Made by a program: the position numbers and the translations under genes. Shown here one piece after another: positions 16,908 to 27,122 of a stretch of DNA of 64,000 nucleotides. Position 1 is the first letter of the stretch. Every line of letters starts with the position of its first letter. Under the pieces are notes generated by a model. That model worked only from the letters and a program-made list of their open reading frames with translations, did not search any database and was not told where the DNA came from. The DNA is taken from the NCBI RefSeq assembly GCF_002788215.1, contig NZ_CP024845.1:2790001-2854000 (forward strand), read 5' to 3'. This stretch comes from Halohasta litchfieldiae (lineage in GTDB: Archaea > Halobacteriota > Halobacteria > Halobacteriales > Haloferacaceae).

Positions 16908-17005
16908 TTCTGCGACGAACAACGTGAGGAGCGAAGCGGCTACGGAGGGCGTTGAACCAGGGAGCGAACGCAGTGAGCGAGTGAGGTTCAACTCCCTCCC
17001 AGCCC
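16886..17005 (+). repeat. 21-bp duplication of tRNA-Lys 3' end (att-like scar)
   Basis: The tRNA segment 16886..16906 (T-arm 3' half to acceptor end) is repeated exactly at 16985..17005. Between them, at 16944..16958, is an inverted copy of the T-arm part (ggagggcgttgaacc), matching at 14 of 15 positions. Duplicated tRNA 3' ends mark attachment sites of tyrosine-recombinase elements, so this is probably the remains of an integration and excision event; no integrase remains in the window. Confidence 0.65.
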
Positions 17006-17177
17006 CGTCGACATCGCGTTCAGATTCCTGTCGACACTCGTCCGGTAACAGATTCTGTTTACATACTGTAGCATCGGGCGAAACCAGAACGTCAGACACG
17101 TACGAGGGATTTTTTACCACATAGAACGAACAGTTATCTACAGAGAGTCGACTGCACTGACCAAAAGGACCCACACG

Positions 17178-17792
17178 ATGAGCGACACTGGCACCCCACC
17201 GGACGACAGCCCGTTTCTGGCCCCAGCCGAGGCCACAGACCGGGAGGTACCCACACCCGAAGAGATCGAGGAGTCGACAGATACCTCGGTCATCGAACCG
17301 GTCGAAGTACTGCTCAAGGGGTTCGTGACGCTGTTCACGCGTGGGGACGAGATCGATCTCGAAACGATTCGGGAGCGAACGACCGTCAGAAACGTTGTCA
17401 ACTATCGCGAGATCGACAAGCAGCTTGATCCGGGCTGGGCAGTCGACCCCGAGATCGTCAAATTCGGCGATGAGTCGCTGGCCGACGCCCTCGTGTTTAG
17501 CCACTATCAGCGGTCATATGACGTGATCCTCAAACCGGTCGACATCTTCGTGCCGACCGACGAGATCGAACTGTTCATCCACGACCGTCGACGCGGGATT
17601 CGCCACCGCCTCGTCCAAACGACGCCCTCGCTGGACAGGGCGCTCGAACACACCGCCTCGAAGCTCACCCACAGCCATTTCAACCCCGATGCGCCGTATC
17701 TCGCCTCGCTGGTGGCCGACGAGGAGGCGCTCGACGTCGACCCCGAGGCAGTGGGGGAACTCGACGACGACCTCCGGCTGAAAACCGACTGA
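17178..17792 (+). CDS. Hypothetical acidic protein
   Basis: A 204-residue soluble acidic protein with no signal peptide. The first 35 residues are Pro/Asp/Thr-rich and probably disordered. The remainder looks folded, with alternating hydrophobic strands and helices (PVEVLLKGFVTLFTRGDEI, VIKFGDESLADAL-like segment, SYDVILKPVDIFVPTD, IELFIHDRRRGIRHRLVQTT). I do not recognise a family or catalytic motif. It is located just after the duplicated tRNA end, so it could be island-borne, but codon usage and composition look like the neighbours. Confidence 0.7.
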   Translation: MSDTGTPPDDSPFLAPAEATDREVPTPEEIEESTDTSVIEPVEVLLKGFVTLFTRGDEIDLETIRERTTVRNVVNYREIDKQLDPGWAVDPEIVKFGDESLADALVFSHYQRSYDVILKPVDIFVPTDEIELFIHDRRRGIRHRLVQTTPSLDRALEHTASKLTHSHFNPDAPYLASLVADEEALDVDPEAVGELDDDLRLKTD

Positions 17793-17818
17793 GACGGACT
17801 GTTTGACAGCACCCCGTC

Positions 17819-18283
17819 TCAGTCGACGTTCTCGCCCTGATAACTCCCGTCGTAGGTTCCGTCGTGGTCAGCCTCTGCGAAGACGATCTGGGCGATGCGT
17901 GCGCCCTGCTCGATCTCGATTTCGTGGTGGACTTCAAGCAGACCCTCACCTTTGCCCTCGTAGCCCGCATCCCAGACCGCAGTGTGGAGCATACAGGAGT
18001 TGCGCATCAGCGAGGAGCGAGGATATATAAATCCGATATGCTCCTCGGGTATATGGACGGTCTCGCCGTACTGGACGATGTAGGCTCCCGGCTCAAGTGT
18101 GAAGGTGCCGTCGACCGGCTCGACCTCCTCGCGGTCGCCGATCTCCTTGCCGTCGCGGCCGATCCGGCCTGTGCCTATCTGTTTATAAATCTTCGCAGCC
18201 GTGAGGTCGACGCCGTTCGGCTGGAGCTGTGTGTCAGCAATTGGGGAGATATGCTGGCCAACGAGCGCGCCGGATTCGAACAT
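17819..18283 (-). CDS. dcd: dCTP deaminase/dUTPase family protein
   Basis: A 154-residue trimeric-type nucleotide hydrolase of the Dcd/Dut superfamily. Supporting motifs are LQPNGVDLT (nucleotide-contacting loop), IYPRSSLMRNSCMLHTAVWD (the conserved RSSL plus beta-hairpin) and GYEGKGEGLLEVH followed by GARIAQIVF. These align with dCTP deaminase/dUTPase blocks. The protein is shorter than bacterial Dcd (about 190), as archaeal dUTPase-type members often are; whether it deaminates dCTP, hydrolyses dUTP or both cannot be settled here. ATG 18283 (MFESGALVGQHI) is preferred over GTG 18292. It would limit uracil incorporation into DNA. Confidence 0.85.
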   Translation of the reverse strand: MFESGALVGQHISPIADTQLQPNGVDLTAAKIYKQIGTGRIGRDGKEIGDREEVEPVDGTFTLEPGAYIVQYGETVHIPEEHIGFIYPRSSLMRNSCMLHTAVWDAGYEGKGEGLLEVHHEIEIEQGARIAQIVFAEADHDGTYDGSYQGENVD

Positions 18284-18422
18284 AATCGGCACTCTGTCGG
18301 TGTGGCCTAAACCTTACCGAGTTCCGATGGGTTCGAACGCTTGAAAAACGTCGACAATAGGCCGGTGAATCTGAACAATCTGACAGTTGCGGCTGTATTC
18401 CACACGGTTAACAGTCGAGAAA

Positions 18423-18445
18423 TACGCGGGATTTATACCCGCGTA
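18423..18445 (+). promoter_or_regulatory. TATA box embedded in 8-bp perfect palindrome upstream of aconitase
   Basis: tacgcggg (18423..18430) and cccgcgta (18438..18445) are exact reverse complements and enclose atttata, a good archaeal TATA box, 28-34 bases upstream of the aconitase ATG at 18465. The distance suits a leaderless or near-leaderless transcript. A dimeric repressor bound here would directly block TBP, so this is a strong operator candidate. Confidence 0.6.
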
Positions 18446-18464
18446 GGGACCATCAGCGAACGTT

Positions 18465-20435
18465 ATGGGACAGACGCTTACAGAGAAGATCCTCGACGAT
18501 CACCTCGTCGAAGGGGAGCTCACCCCCGGCGAAGAGATCGGTATCGAAATCGACCAGACGCTCACCCAGGACACGACTGGGACGATGGTCTGGCTCCAGT
18601 TCGAGGCGCTCGGCCTCGAAGACGTCCAGACTGAGCTAGCCGCCCAGTACTGTGACCACCAGACCTATCAGTTCGACTTTAAAAACACCGACGACCACCG
18701 CTTCCTCCGCTCGGCGGCTGGCACCTTCGGCGCACACTTCTCCCGACCCGGCAACGGTATTTGCCACAACGTCCACAAGGAGAACTTCGCCGCGCCCGGC
18801 AAGACGCTGCTCGGCTCCGACAGCCACACGCCAACCCCCGGCGGTCTCGGCCAGCTCGCAATCGGTGCGGGTGGTCTCGACATCGCCGTCGCCATGGGTG
18901 GCGGCGCCTACTACGTTGAGATGCCGGAAGTCGTCAACGTCCGACTTGAAGGCGAGCTCGAGGGCTGGGCCTCCGCGAAGGATGTCATCCTCGAGATGCT
19001 CCGCCGCCTGAGCGTCAAGGGTGGCGTCGGCAAGGTCTTCGAGTACACCGGTCCCGGCGTCGAGTCGCTCACCGTCCCCGAGCGAACGACGATCACCAAC
19101 ATGGGAACCGAACTCGGAGCCACCTCGTCGATCTTCCCAACTGACGAACAGACACAGGACTACCTCGACCGCGTCGGTCGACCCGAGGAGTTCGTCGACC
19201 TCTCGGCGGACGAGGACGCCGAATACGCCGACGAGATCGTCATCGACCTCGGCGAGCTTGAACCCCTTATCGCCTGTCCGAGCATGCCTGACAAGGTCGT
19301 GCCCGTCGACGAAGTCGCCGGCGAGCGCGTCGAGCAGGTCATGATCGGCTCCTGTACCAACGGCAGCTACGAGGACATCCTGCCGGGCGCGAAGATGCTC
19401 AAAGACCGCGAGGTCGCCAAGCACACCGAGATGATTATCGCGCCTGCATCCAAGCAGTCCGCGGAGATTCTCGCCCGTCAGGGCTGGGTCGCCGAACTGA
19501 TGGCCGCCGGTGTCAACTTCTCGGAGGCGACGTGTGGTGCCTGTATCGGCATCGGTCACGTTCCGGCTTCGGACTCCGTTTCGCTGCGTACCTTCAACCG
19601 CAACTTCGAGGGTCGCTCGGGGATCGAAGACGACAACGTCTACCTCTGCTCGCCGCAGGTTGCGACCGCCGCAGCCATCGCCGGCGAAATCGTCGACCCA
19701 CGGGACCTCGCCGAGGAACTCGGCGACCTCGAAGCCCCAGAGATCGAACTGCCCGAAAAGTACGACGGCTCGAAGGCCGACCTCATCTCGCCGGACAACG
19801 CCATCGACGACGAACTCATCAAGGGCCCCAACATCGGTGACGTGCCGCTGAAGGACCCCCTCGGAGACACCGTCGGCGGCGAGACCATCCTGAAGATGGA
19901 TGACAACATCACGACCGACCACATCATTCCCGCCACGGCAGACATCCTGAAATACCGGTCGAACATCGAGAAGCTCTCGGAGTTCACCCTCTCGCGTGTC
20001 GACGATTCGTTCGCCACCCGAGCCAAGGAGTCGCCCGGCGGCGTGCTGGTCGCTGGCGAGAACTACGGCCAAGGCTCCTCGCGTGAACACGCAGCCCTCT
20101 GTCCGATGTATCTCGGCATCGAGGCCGTGTTCGCCCAGAGCTTCGCCCGCATCCACAAGGCGAACCTGTTCAACTTCGGGATCGTCCCGTTGGCAATCGA
20201 CGAAGAGACCTACGCGAAGATCGAGCAGGGCGACGACATCGAGATCGTCGACGACATCGGCGACGGTGTCCGAGACGGTGACGAGGAGTTCACCTGCAGT
20301 GTCAACGGCGAGTGGGAGTTCACCGCCGAACTCGACGCCTCCGAACGCGAGCGCGACATCCTCGCCGCCGGTGGCAAGCTCTCGTGGACCAAACAGCAGG
20401 CAACCGAAGGCGGCTCGGCTCCGGCTGACGACTGA
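18465..20435 (+). CDS. acnA: Aconitate hydratase
   Basis: A 656-residue aconitase, converting citrate to isocitrate in the TCA cycle. The Fe-S ligand motifs are present: GSCTNGSYED (near residue 293) and EATCGACIGIGH (near 350). The substrate loops GSDSHTPTPGGLGQLAIG (about 122-140) and, in the swivel domain, GENYGQGSSREHAALCP (about 530-546) are conserved. The length and domain order match the archaeal/bacterial AcnA-like family with the swivel domain at the C-terminus. A TATA box inside a perfect palindrome lies just upstream and a T-rich terminator follows. The cluster is oxygen-sensitive and cytoplasmic. Confidence 0.95.
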   Translation: MGQTLTEKILDDHLVEGELTPGEEIGIEIDQTLTQDTTGTMVWLQFEALGLEDVQTELAAQYCDHQTYQFDFKNTDDHRFLRSAAGTFGAHFSRPGNGICHNVHKENFAAPGKTLLGSDSHTPTPGGLGQLAIGAGGLDIAVAMGGGAYYVEMPEVVNVRLEGELEGWASAKDVILEMLRRLSVKGGVGKVFEYTGPGVESLTVPERTTITNMGTELGATSSIFPTDEQTQDYLDRVGRPEEFVDLSADEDAEYADEIVIDLGELEPLIACPSMPDKVVPVDEVAGERVEQVMIGSCTNGSYEDILPGAKMLKDREVAKHTEMIIAPASKQSAEILARQGWVAELMAAGVNFSEATCGACIGIGHVPASDSVSLRTFNRNFEGRSGIEDDNVYLCSPQVATAAAIAGEIVDPRDLAEELGDLEAPEIELPEKYDGSKADLISPDNAIDDELIKGPNIGDVPLKDPLGDTVGGETILKMDDNITTDHIIPATADILKYRSNIEKLSEFTLSRVDDSFATRAKESPGGVLVAGENYGQGSSREHAALCPMYLGIEAVFAQSFARIHKANLFNFGIVPLAIDEETYAKIEQGDDIEIVDDIGDGVRDGDEEFTCSVNGEWEFTAELDASERERDILAAGGKLSWTKQQATEGGSAPADD

Positions 20436-20446
20436 ATAGGTCGCAA

Positions 20447-20468
20447 CTCAGTTTCTTTTATTTTTCCG
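20447..20468 (+). terminator. T-rich terminator after aconitase
   Basis: The sequence cagtttcttttatttttccg begins about 13 bases after the aconitase stop and is the oligo-T type of archaeal terminator. Confidence 0.55.
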
Positions 20469-20678
20469 ACGAAGAACGGTAGTGCTGGATTTCGCCTATG
20501 CTATCAGCAGCGGAACATATGTTTCAAAGAAGTACTGTCGAAGTCCGATTCATAAATTTGACACAATAGACGTAGTACCCTATCGAGCGGAGCAGCCACT
20601 CTCTGGTACAGTAAATATTTAGCCGTGGTTGCTATAGCAACTGTCAGTCTATCAATTCTCTCTGTAGAACACCCGATA

Positions 20679-20804
20679 ATGAACAAGACACCACACCCTG
20701 ATCTCTCTCCGACCGAGGAGATACGGATTCTCCACGTCGACGACGAACCGGATTTCGCGCGGATGGTTGCACAGAATCTCGAACGTGAAAGCGAGCAGTT
20801 TACT
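20679..20804 (+). pseudogene. 5' fragment of receiver-PAS histidine kinase, split by IS200/IS605
   Basis: From ATG 20679 the frame reads MNKTPHPDLSPTEEIRILHV, then DDEPDFARMVAQNLERESEQFT. This is the start of a response-regulator receiver domain, with the two acidic pocket residues (DDEP). It ends where the transposon begins at 20805. Joining codon ACT (20802-20804) to GTG (22641-22643) restores an uninterrupted frame, 42 codons here plus 438 in the second fragment, so the insertion is clean and the original gene encoded about 480 residues. Confidence 0.85.
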
Positions 20805-20806
20805 GG

Positions 20807-20887
<81 letters not shown>

Positions 20888-20936
20888 GGGTTTCCAACGC
20901 AATCATTAAGCCGTCCGACCGTGATAGTATGCATAG

Positions 20937-22640
<1,704 letters not shown>

Positions 22641-22656
<16 letters not shown>

Positions 22657-23957
22657 ACCCGGAGGCAGTCGCCGAGACCGTCTCGGGAGGGGCAATCGAC
22701 TGTGTGATCAGCGATTACCAGATGCCGGAGATGAGCGGTTTGGATGTGTTCGCTGCGGTTCGCAACGTCGACCCCGAGATTCCGTTCATCCTGTTTACTG
22801 ATACGGGAAGCGAGACGATTGCCAGCGAAGCGATTTCGGCAGGGATCTCCGACTACGTCATTAAAAACACGATCAAAGAGCAGTACACGCTGTTGGCGAC
22901 CAAAATAACGACATACGTCGACCGGCGTCGTGCCGAAGCCGTTGCGGCTCGCACTCAACAACAGCTCCACGAACTCGCCGAAAACACGAACGACGTACTG
23001 TTTATTTTCTCGGCTGACTGGAACGAACTCGAATATATTAATTCTCGCTGTACAGAACTGTTCGGTCAGTCGGTTGCGGCACTCCATAAGAACTCGGCGG
23101 CGTTTTTAGAACCCGTCCATCCGGACGACGTCGACGACCTCAAAAATACGATGCAGAAGGCCTCAGAAGGCAACTCACAACAGGTCGAGTATCGCATTCA
23201 GGTAGACTCGGAAAAATGGGTCGAGTCCCACGCTCAGCCGATTGTCGATGAGACGGGGAGTGTCGTCCGTGTGGCTGGATTCACACACGATATCACCGAA
23301 CGCAAACAGCGCGAACTCGAACTACGAGCGAAAAACGAACGGCTCGAACGGTTTGCCTCCATCGTCTCACACGATCTGCGGAACCCGTTGAGCGTCGCCG
23401 ACGGCTATCTTGAACTGGCACGCAAGGAGGCCGACAGCGATCATCTCGAAACCGTCGCCCGCGCACTCGACCGCATGGAGACACTTATCAGTGAACTGCT
23501 GGTCCTCGCCCGCGAAGGCCAGGAAGTCACCGAAACGAAACCGGTGTCGCTCGACAAACTCGTCCTGTCGAGTTGGAATAATATCGACCAGCAGAATGCC
23601 ACACTGCACACTGAGACGAACGTTGAGATACTGGCCGACGAGATCCGGTTGGGGCAGGTCTTCGAGAACTTCCTTCGGAATGCTATCGAACACGGTGGCG
23701 ACGCGGTGAACATCAACGTTGGTCTCCTCGACGACGAGACTGGGTTCTACGTCGAGAACGACGGGGACCCTATCCCGGAGAATAAAAAGGGCCAGATCTT
23801 CGAGACGGGATTCACGACGAACACGCAGGGAACCGGGTTCGGGTTGGCGATCATCAAACGGATCGTGAACGCACACGGCTGGAGCATCAGTGTCACCGAT
23901 AGCCACCATGGCGGTACACGGTTCGAAATCACGGGTCCCGAATTCCTCGACCAATAA
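22641..23957 (+). pseudogene. 3' fragment of receiver-PAS histidine kinase
   Basis: This fragment continues the receiver domain (IDCVISDYQMPEMSGLDVF with the phosphoacceptor Asp, FTDTGSETIASEAISAG, then SDYVIKN). It then has a PAS domain (about 105-225), HisKA (FASIVSHDLRNPLSVADGYL with the phospho-His) and a HATPase (NFLRNAIEHGG N-box, FGLAIIKRIV G-box), ending at 23957. The kinase part is intact and opens with GTG at the junction, so a truncated kinase could still be made if transcribed from the element. The full gene is a typical haloarchaeal hybrid sensor; the stimulus is unknown. Confidence 0.85.
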
Positions 23958-23970
23958 CACCTCTCGCGAG

Positions 23971-24576
23971 CTAATCGCTGTATTCCTTCGCGGTCGTATA
24001 CGCCTCGCGCAGCTTTTTAAATTCGGCTTCGGTGCCGCCGCGGTCGGGATGGACCTCCTTGACCTGTGAGCGGTAAGCGTTCCGGACCTCGTCTTGGGAG
24101 GCTCCGGCTTCGAGTCCGAGTTTCTGGAAGGCGTTGGTTATCGAGGCGTCGACAGTCGGCCGACGCCGACTGCGTTCGGGTTCCTCGACGTCGAAGGGGA
24201 GTCGCCGTCCGAGTTGGCCCGCGGGCATCTCGTCTTCACAGAGCACGACAAACGTCGAGGCGTCTTCGAGGCCGAAAAACACCCGTGGATCGAACGTGAC
24301 CGCGACGTCTCGCTGTGGGAGATAGAACGCCACTGTGTAGCCTGCGAGGTCGACGTTTTCGACGACCCGTTCGCCGATGGCGTTGAGATAGGATCGAATC
24401 TCGGCGTGTCGACGAAGACTCCCGTCGACGTGGTGGTCGTGAGTCGATGGCTCAGTCGTCGGGAACAGCCGCTCACCGAAATAAAACACTGCAGCGACCA
24501 CAACCGACGCAACCACACCCAGACCGACCCCTAACAGCGCCCACGTGGGGAGATCGCTCAGCAGGTCAGTAAGCAC
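23971..24576 (-). CDS. Membrane-anchored J-domain (DnaJ-like) protein
   Basis: A 201-residue protein with one N-terminal transmembrane helix (LLGVGLGVVASVVVAAVFYF, about 15-34) and a C-terminal J domain. The J domain begins ITNAFQKLGLEAGASQDEVR and contains the HPD tripeptide in VKEVHPDRGG, needed to stimulate Hsp70 ATPase. A middle domain of about 100 residues (VAFYLPQRDVAVTFDPRVFF) is of unknown fold. No zinc-finger or client-binding DnaJ domains are present, so it is a specialised membrane-bound co-chaperone for DnaK (inference). The frame opens with GTG at 24576. Confidence 0.85.
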   Translation of the reverse strand: MLTDLLSDLPTWALLGVGLGVVASVVVAAVFYFGERLFPTTEPSTHDHHVDGSLRRHAEIRSYLNAIGERVVENVDLAGYTVAFYLPQRDVAVTFDPRVFFGLEDASTFVVLCEDEMPAGQLGRRLPFDVEEPERSRRRPTVDASITNAFQKLGLEAGASQDEVRNAYRSQVKEVHPDRGGTEAEFKKLREAYTTAKEYSD

Positions 24577-24621
24577 AGTTGCCGTTAGAGACGGCAGCTA
24601 AAGAAATGCTCGGGATCGGGT

Positions 24622-24879
24622 TCAGATCACGTCCTCGGCCTTCAGTCCCGCGATCACGTCGTCGACGAGGCTCTCGATGTCCTCGTAGGGGAACTCCTGG
24701 TGGCCGCCGAGTTTCGAGGCGAGTTCCATCGCGCTCAGTGTTCGGTCACCGGCCGAAAACGTCGTGCCGGGACCGTTTGGCAGGGCTGGAACCAGATCCA
24801 TCTGGCTCGTCACGGGGAACTCGGCGTCGCCGAAGGCCTCGGTAAACTGTTCGCGGAGTTCGGCTTCGATATCAGTCAT
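24622..24879 (-). CDS. MTH865-like family small protein
   Basis: An 85-residue helical acidic protein starting MTDIEAELREQFTEAFGDAE, with the block FPVTSQMDLVPALPNGPGTT and then SAMELASKLGG. This matches the archaeal MTH865-like family, whose founding structure is a small helical domain of unknown role. The ATG at 24879 is chosen because the frame upstream becomes Ser/Arg/Ala-rich and unlike a haloarchaeal protein. It lies between the J-domain gene (same strand) and the divergent halocyanin gene. Confidence 0.8.
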   Translation of the reverse strand: MTDIEAELREQFTEAFGDAEFPVTSQMDLVPALPNGPGTTFSAGDRTLSAMELASKLGGHQEFPYEDIESLVDDVIAGLKAEDVI

Positions 24880-25024
24880 ACACGTACTGGCTCGATAGCG
24901 ACCAAAAACGTTCCGGAACGGCAACACACTGGCTCGACTCTGTCGACCGGTGACTGTCGAGTCAGCGACGAGCCACCGAGGGCGAACCAAAGTATTCACT
25001 ACGGCGGACTCCCAACTCCGGTTC

Positions 25025-25648
25025 ATGAGCGACAACGTAGTCTCTCGGCGCGGGTTTCTCCGAACGACCGCCGGAGCGACCGCCGCGGCGGGAGCCGCAA
25101 CCGCCACTGCAGGCACAGCCGCTGCACAAAGCGAGATGGCCGATTTCGGTGAGGTCGCGGACGTCGACGGTGGCACCGAAGACCTCCGCGGCGAAAGCGA
25201 AGTCACCGTCGAGGTCGGAGCCAGCGGCAACGGCGGCAATCTCGCCTTCAGTCCCGCAGGGATCTGGGTCGACCCCGGCACGACTGTCACCTGGGAGTGG
25301 ACCGGCGAGGGCGGCGACCACAACGTCGCGGCGACCGATGGCCCGGCCGAACTCGACAGCCCACTGCAGGCCGATGGCACCTACGAGTTCGAATTTACCG
25401 AAGACTTGGCGGGCATCACCAACTACCAGTGTGAGCCACACGCAGGGCTCGGCATGCTGGGTGCAGTCGCCGTCGGCGACGACGTGCCAACTGTCGAAAC
25501 CGGTGGTGGCGGTGGGGCGAGCGGCGGTCCACCTCAGATTCCAGACAGCGCGAAAACCCTCGGCATAGCCACCTTTGTGGCGATGATCTCGACGCTCTCG
25601 TTTGCCTTCTTCTTCGTCAAATTCGGCGGCAACTACGACGACCAGTAG
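25025..25648 (+). CDS. Halocyanin-type blue copper protein with C-terminal membrane anchor
   Basis: A 207-residue electron carrier. It has a Tat signal (VSRRGFLRTTAGATAAAGAA), then a plastocyanin-like domain in which the type 1 copper ligands can be placed: His in GEGGDHNVAATDG, then Cys, His and Met in YQCEPHAGLGM. A Gly-rich linker leads to a C-terminal transmembrane helix (IATFVAMISTLSFAFFFV), so the domain is tethered on the outer face. It probably moves electrons between the quinol-oxidising complex and a terminal oxidase. It converges with the cupin gene at 25653. ATG 25025 places the RR motif at the proper distance. Confidence 0.9.
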   Translation: MSDNVVSRRGFLRTTAGATAAAGAATATAGTAAAQSEMADFGEVADVDGGTEDLRGESEVTVEVGASGNGGNLAFSPAGIWVDPGTTVTWEWTGEGGDHNVAATDGPAELDSPLQADGTYEFEFTEDLAGITNYQCEPHAGLGMLGAVAVGDDVPTVETGGGGGASGGPPQIPDSAKTLGIATFVAMISTLSFAFFFVKFGGNYDDQ

Positions 25649-25652
25649 CTCC

Positions 25653-26141
25653 TTACGCGTCGTCTTCGCCCTTCCAGTAGTCGACCGCCGACTCCTGTTC
25701 GTAATACCCCTCGAAGCTCCGCTCCTCGCGGCCACCCGGCGGCGAGCCGACATAGACACCGAACTTCTCGGAATCCGGGTAGATCGTGACATCCGGCTCG
25801 TTCATCGTCGACACCGCGAGATACCGGAGCGTCTCGTCAGAGTCGTTGATAATCCGGTGGGCTCCCGACGCGTTGGCCGGAAAGCTGACGTAATCGCCCG
25901 CAGTGAGGTCGACCCTTTCGTCGTCGGCCCGGAGCGTTCCTGACCCAGCCAGCACGTAGATCGCCTCCTCGTTGGCCGTGTGGTAGTGGTAGGGCCACGA
26001 CTTCTTGCCCGCAGGCAACTCATAGAGGCTACAGCCCAGTTTGTCGCTGTCAGTGGCCTCACCCAACTGCTTTCGTCGGACCTCCATCTTGCCGTCTCCC
26101 TGCGTCGTCCATTCCATTTCGGCGGCGTTGGTCCGCTGCAT
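25653..26141 (-). CDS. Cupin domain protein
   Basis: A 162-residue single-domain cupin. Motif 1 is WPYHYHTANEEAIYVLAGSG (two His and a Glu as metal ligands) and motif 2 is FPANASGAHRIIND (third His). The C-terminal part, VTIYPDSEKFGVYVGSPPGG, and the extension EERSFEGYYEQESAVDYWKG are typical of small cupins annotated as putative sugar or auxin-binding-like proteins. The substrate is unknown. ATG 26141 (MQRTNAAEMEW) is preferred; the upstream extension to 26219 is basic and lies over the proteasome promoter region. Confidence 0.82.
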   Translation of the reverse strand: MQRTNAAEMEWTTQGDGKMEVRRKQLGEATDSDKLGCSLYELPAGKKSWPYHYHTANEEAIYVLAGSGTLRADDERVDLTAGDYVSFPANASGAHRIINDSDETLRYLAVSTMNEPDVTIYPDSEKFGVYVGSPPGGREERSFEGYYEQESAVDYWKGEDDA

Positions 26142-26217
26142 ACGGTACTCGATTGACTGCAGTGGCTTGACAGTTTCCCTGATCTGACGGTTGCGGCGAC
26201 AGTTGCCGAAGGGCTGC

Positions 26218-26248
26218 ATTTATCTGCACTCCGCCGTAACGGTTGGTA
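26218..26248 (+). promoter_or_regulatory. Putative promoter of proteasome beta gene
   Basis: A TATA-like box (catttatc, about 26216-26223) lies 26-33 bases upstream of the ATG at 26249, the usual distance for a leaderless archaeal transcript. Confidence 0.45.
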
Positions 26249-26980
26249 ATGCGAACTCCGACAGGCGGTTCTCCTGGCGAGTTGGGTCAGCTCGAAGGTA
26301 ACGACAGCGTCTTTGGACCGGAAATCGGCGACTTCTCCGGCCAAGGCGGCGGAGATCGGTCAGATGAGGCCGAAGATGCAAGCATGAAAACCGGGACGAC
26401 GACGGTCGGTCTCAAAACCGAAGACGGCGTCGTGCTGGCAACCGACATGCGCGCGAGCATGGGCTACATGGTTTCGAGCAAGGACGTCCAGAAGGTCGAA
26501 GAGATTCACCCGACGGGCGCGCTCACCATCGCCGGCTCGGTGTCGGCCGCCCAGAACCTGATCAAATCGCTCAAAGCCGAGGTCCGACTGTACGAGGCCC
26601 GACGCGGCGAGAACATGAGCATGCAGGCACTCTCGACGCTCACCGGTAACTTCCTCCGCTCGGGTGCCTTTTTGATCGTCAGTCCGATCCTCGGCGGCGT
26701 CGACGAAAACGGCCCCCACATCTACTCCATCGATGCGCTCGGTGGCACGACCGAAGAGGATTACACCGTCACTGGCTCCGGTAGCCAGTTCGCCCTCGGT
26801 GTGCTCGAACAGCAGTACGAGGAGGGGCTATCGCTTGACGAGGCAGAATCCATCGCTGGCAACGCGATCAAAACGGCTATCGAACGCGACCTCGCGTCGG
26901 GCAACGGAATCAACGTCGCTGTTGTCACCGAAGACGGCGTCGACGTCACCCGGTACGACGACGTCGACGACATGATCTAA
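26249..26980 (+). CDS. psmB: Proteasome beta subunit
   Basis: A 243-residue precursor of the catalytic 20S proteasome subunit. A 49-residue propeptide (MRTPTGGSPGELGQLEGNDS...) is followed by the autocleavage site KTG|TTTVG, giving Thr50 as the N-terminal nucleophile. The catalytic Asp/Lys region is VVLATDMRASMG, and Lys33-equivalent occurs in HPTGALTIAGSV spacing further on; SGSGSQFALGVLE is the later conserved block. It forms the inner rings with the alpha subunit in the cytoplasm and degrades unfolded or SAMP-tagged proteins. ATG 26249 is preferred over the TTG two codons upstream. Confidence 0.95.
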   Translation: MRTPTGGSPGELGQLEGNDSVFGPEIGDFSGQGGGDRSDEAEDASMKTGTTTVGLKTEDGVVLATDMRASMGYMVSSKDVQKVEEIHPTGALTIAGSVSAAQNLIKSLKAEVRLYEARRGENMSMQALSTLTGNFLRSGAFLIVSPILGGVDENGPHIYSIDALGGTTEEDYTVTGSGSQFALGVLEQQYEEGLSLDEAESIAGNAIKTAIERDLASGNGINVAVVTEDGVDVTRYDDVDDMI

Positions 26981-27122
26981 GCCGGTCGGTCGCAGCTTTC
27001 TCTGTTCGCTACCTCGTGAGCGACTGCTGTCACTATCTTCCCGTTGGAGCCGGTGATCCGTGTGAGCCAAGGACAAACCTTTATCTACAGCACGGCATCC
27101 ACTCATTCAAAGAGTTGTGTAT

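Noticed and set aside
18636-20156. A 506-codon frame opposite aconitase
   Set aside because: Exact antisense shadow of a well-conserved gene; high-GC codon bias keeps the opposite frame open.
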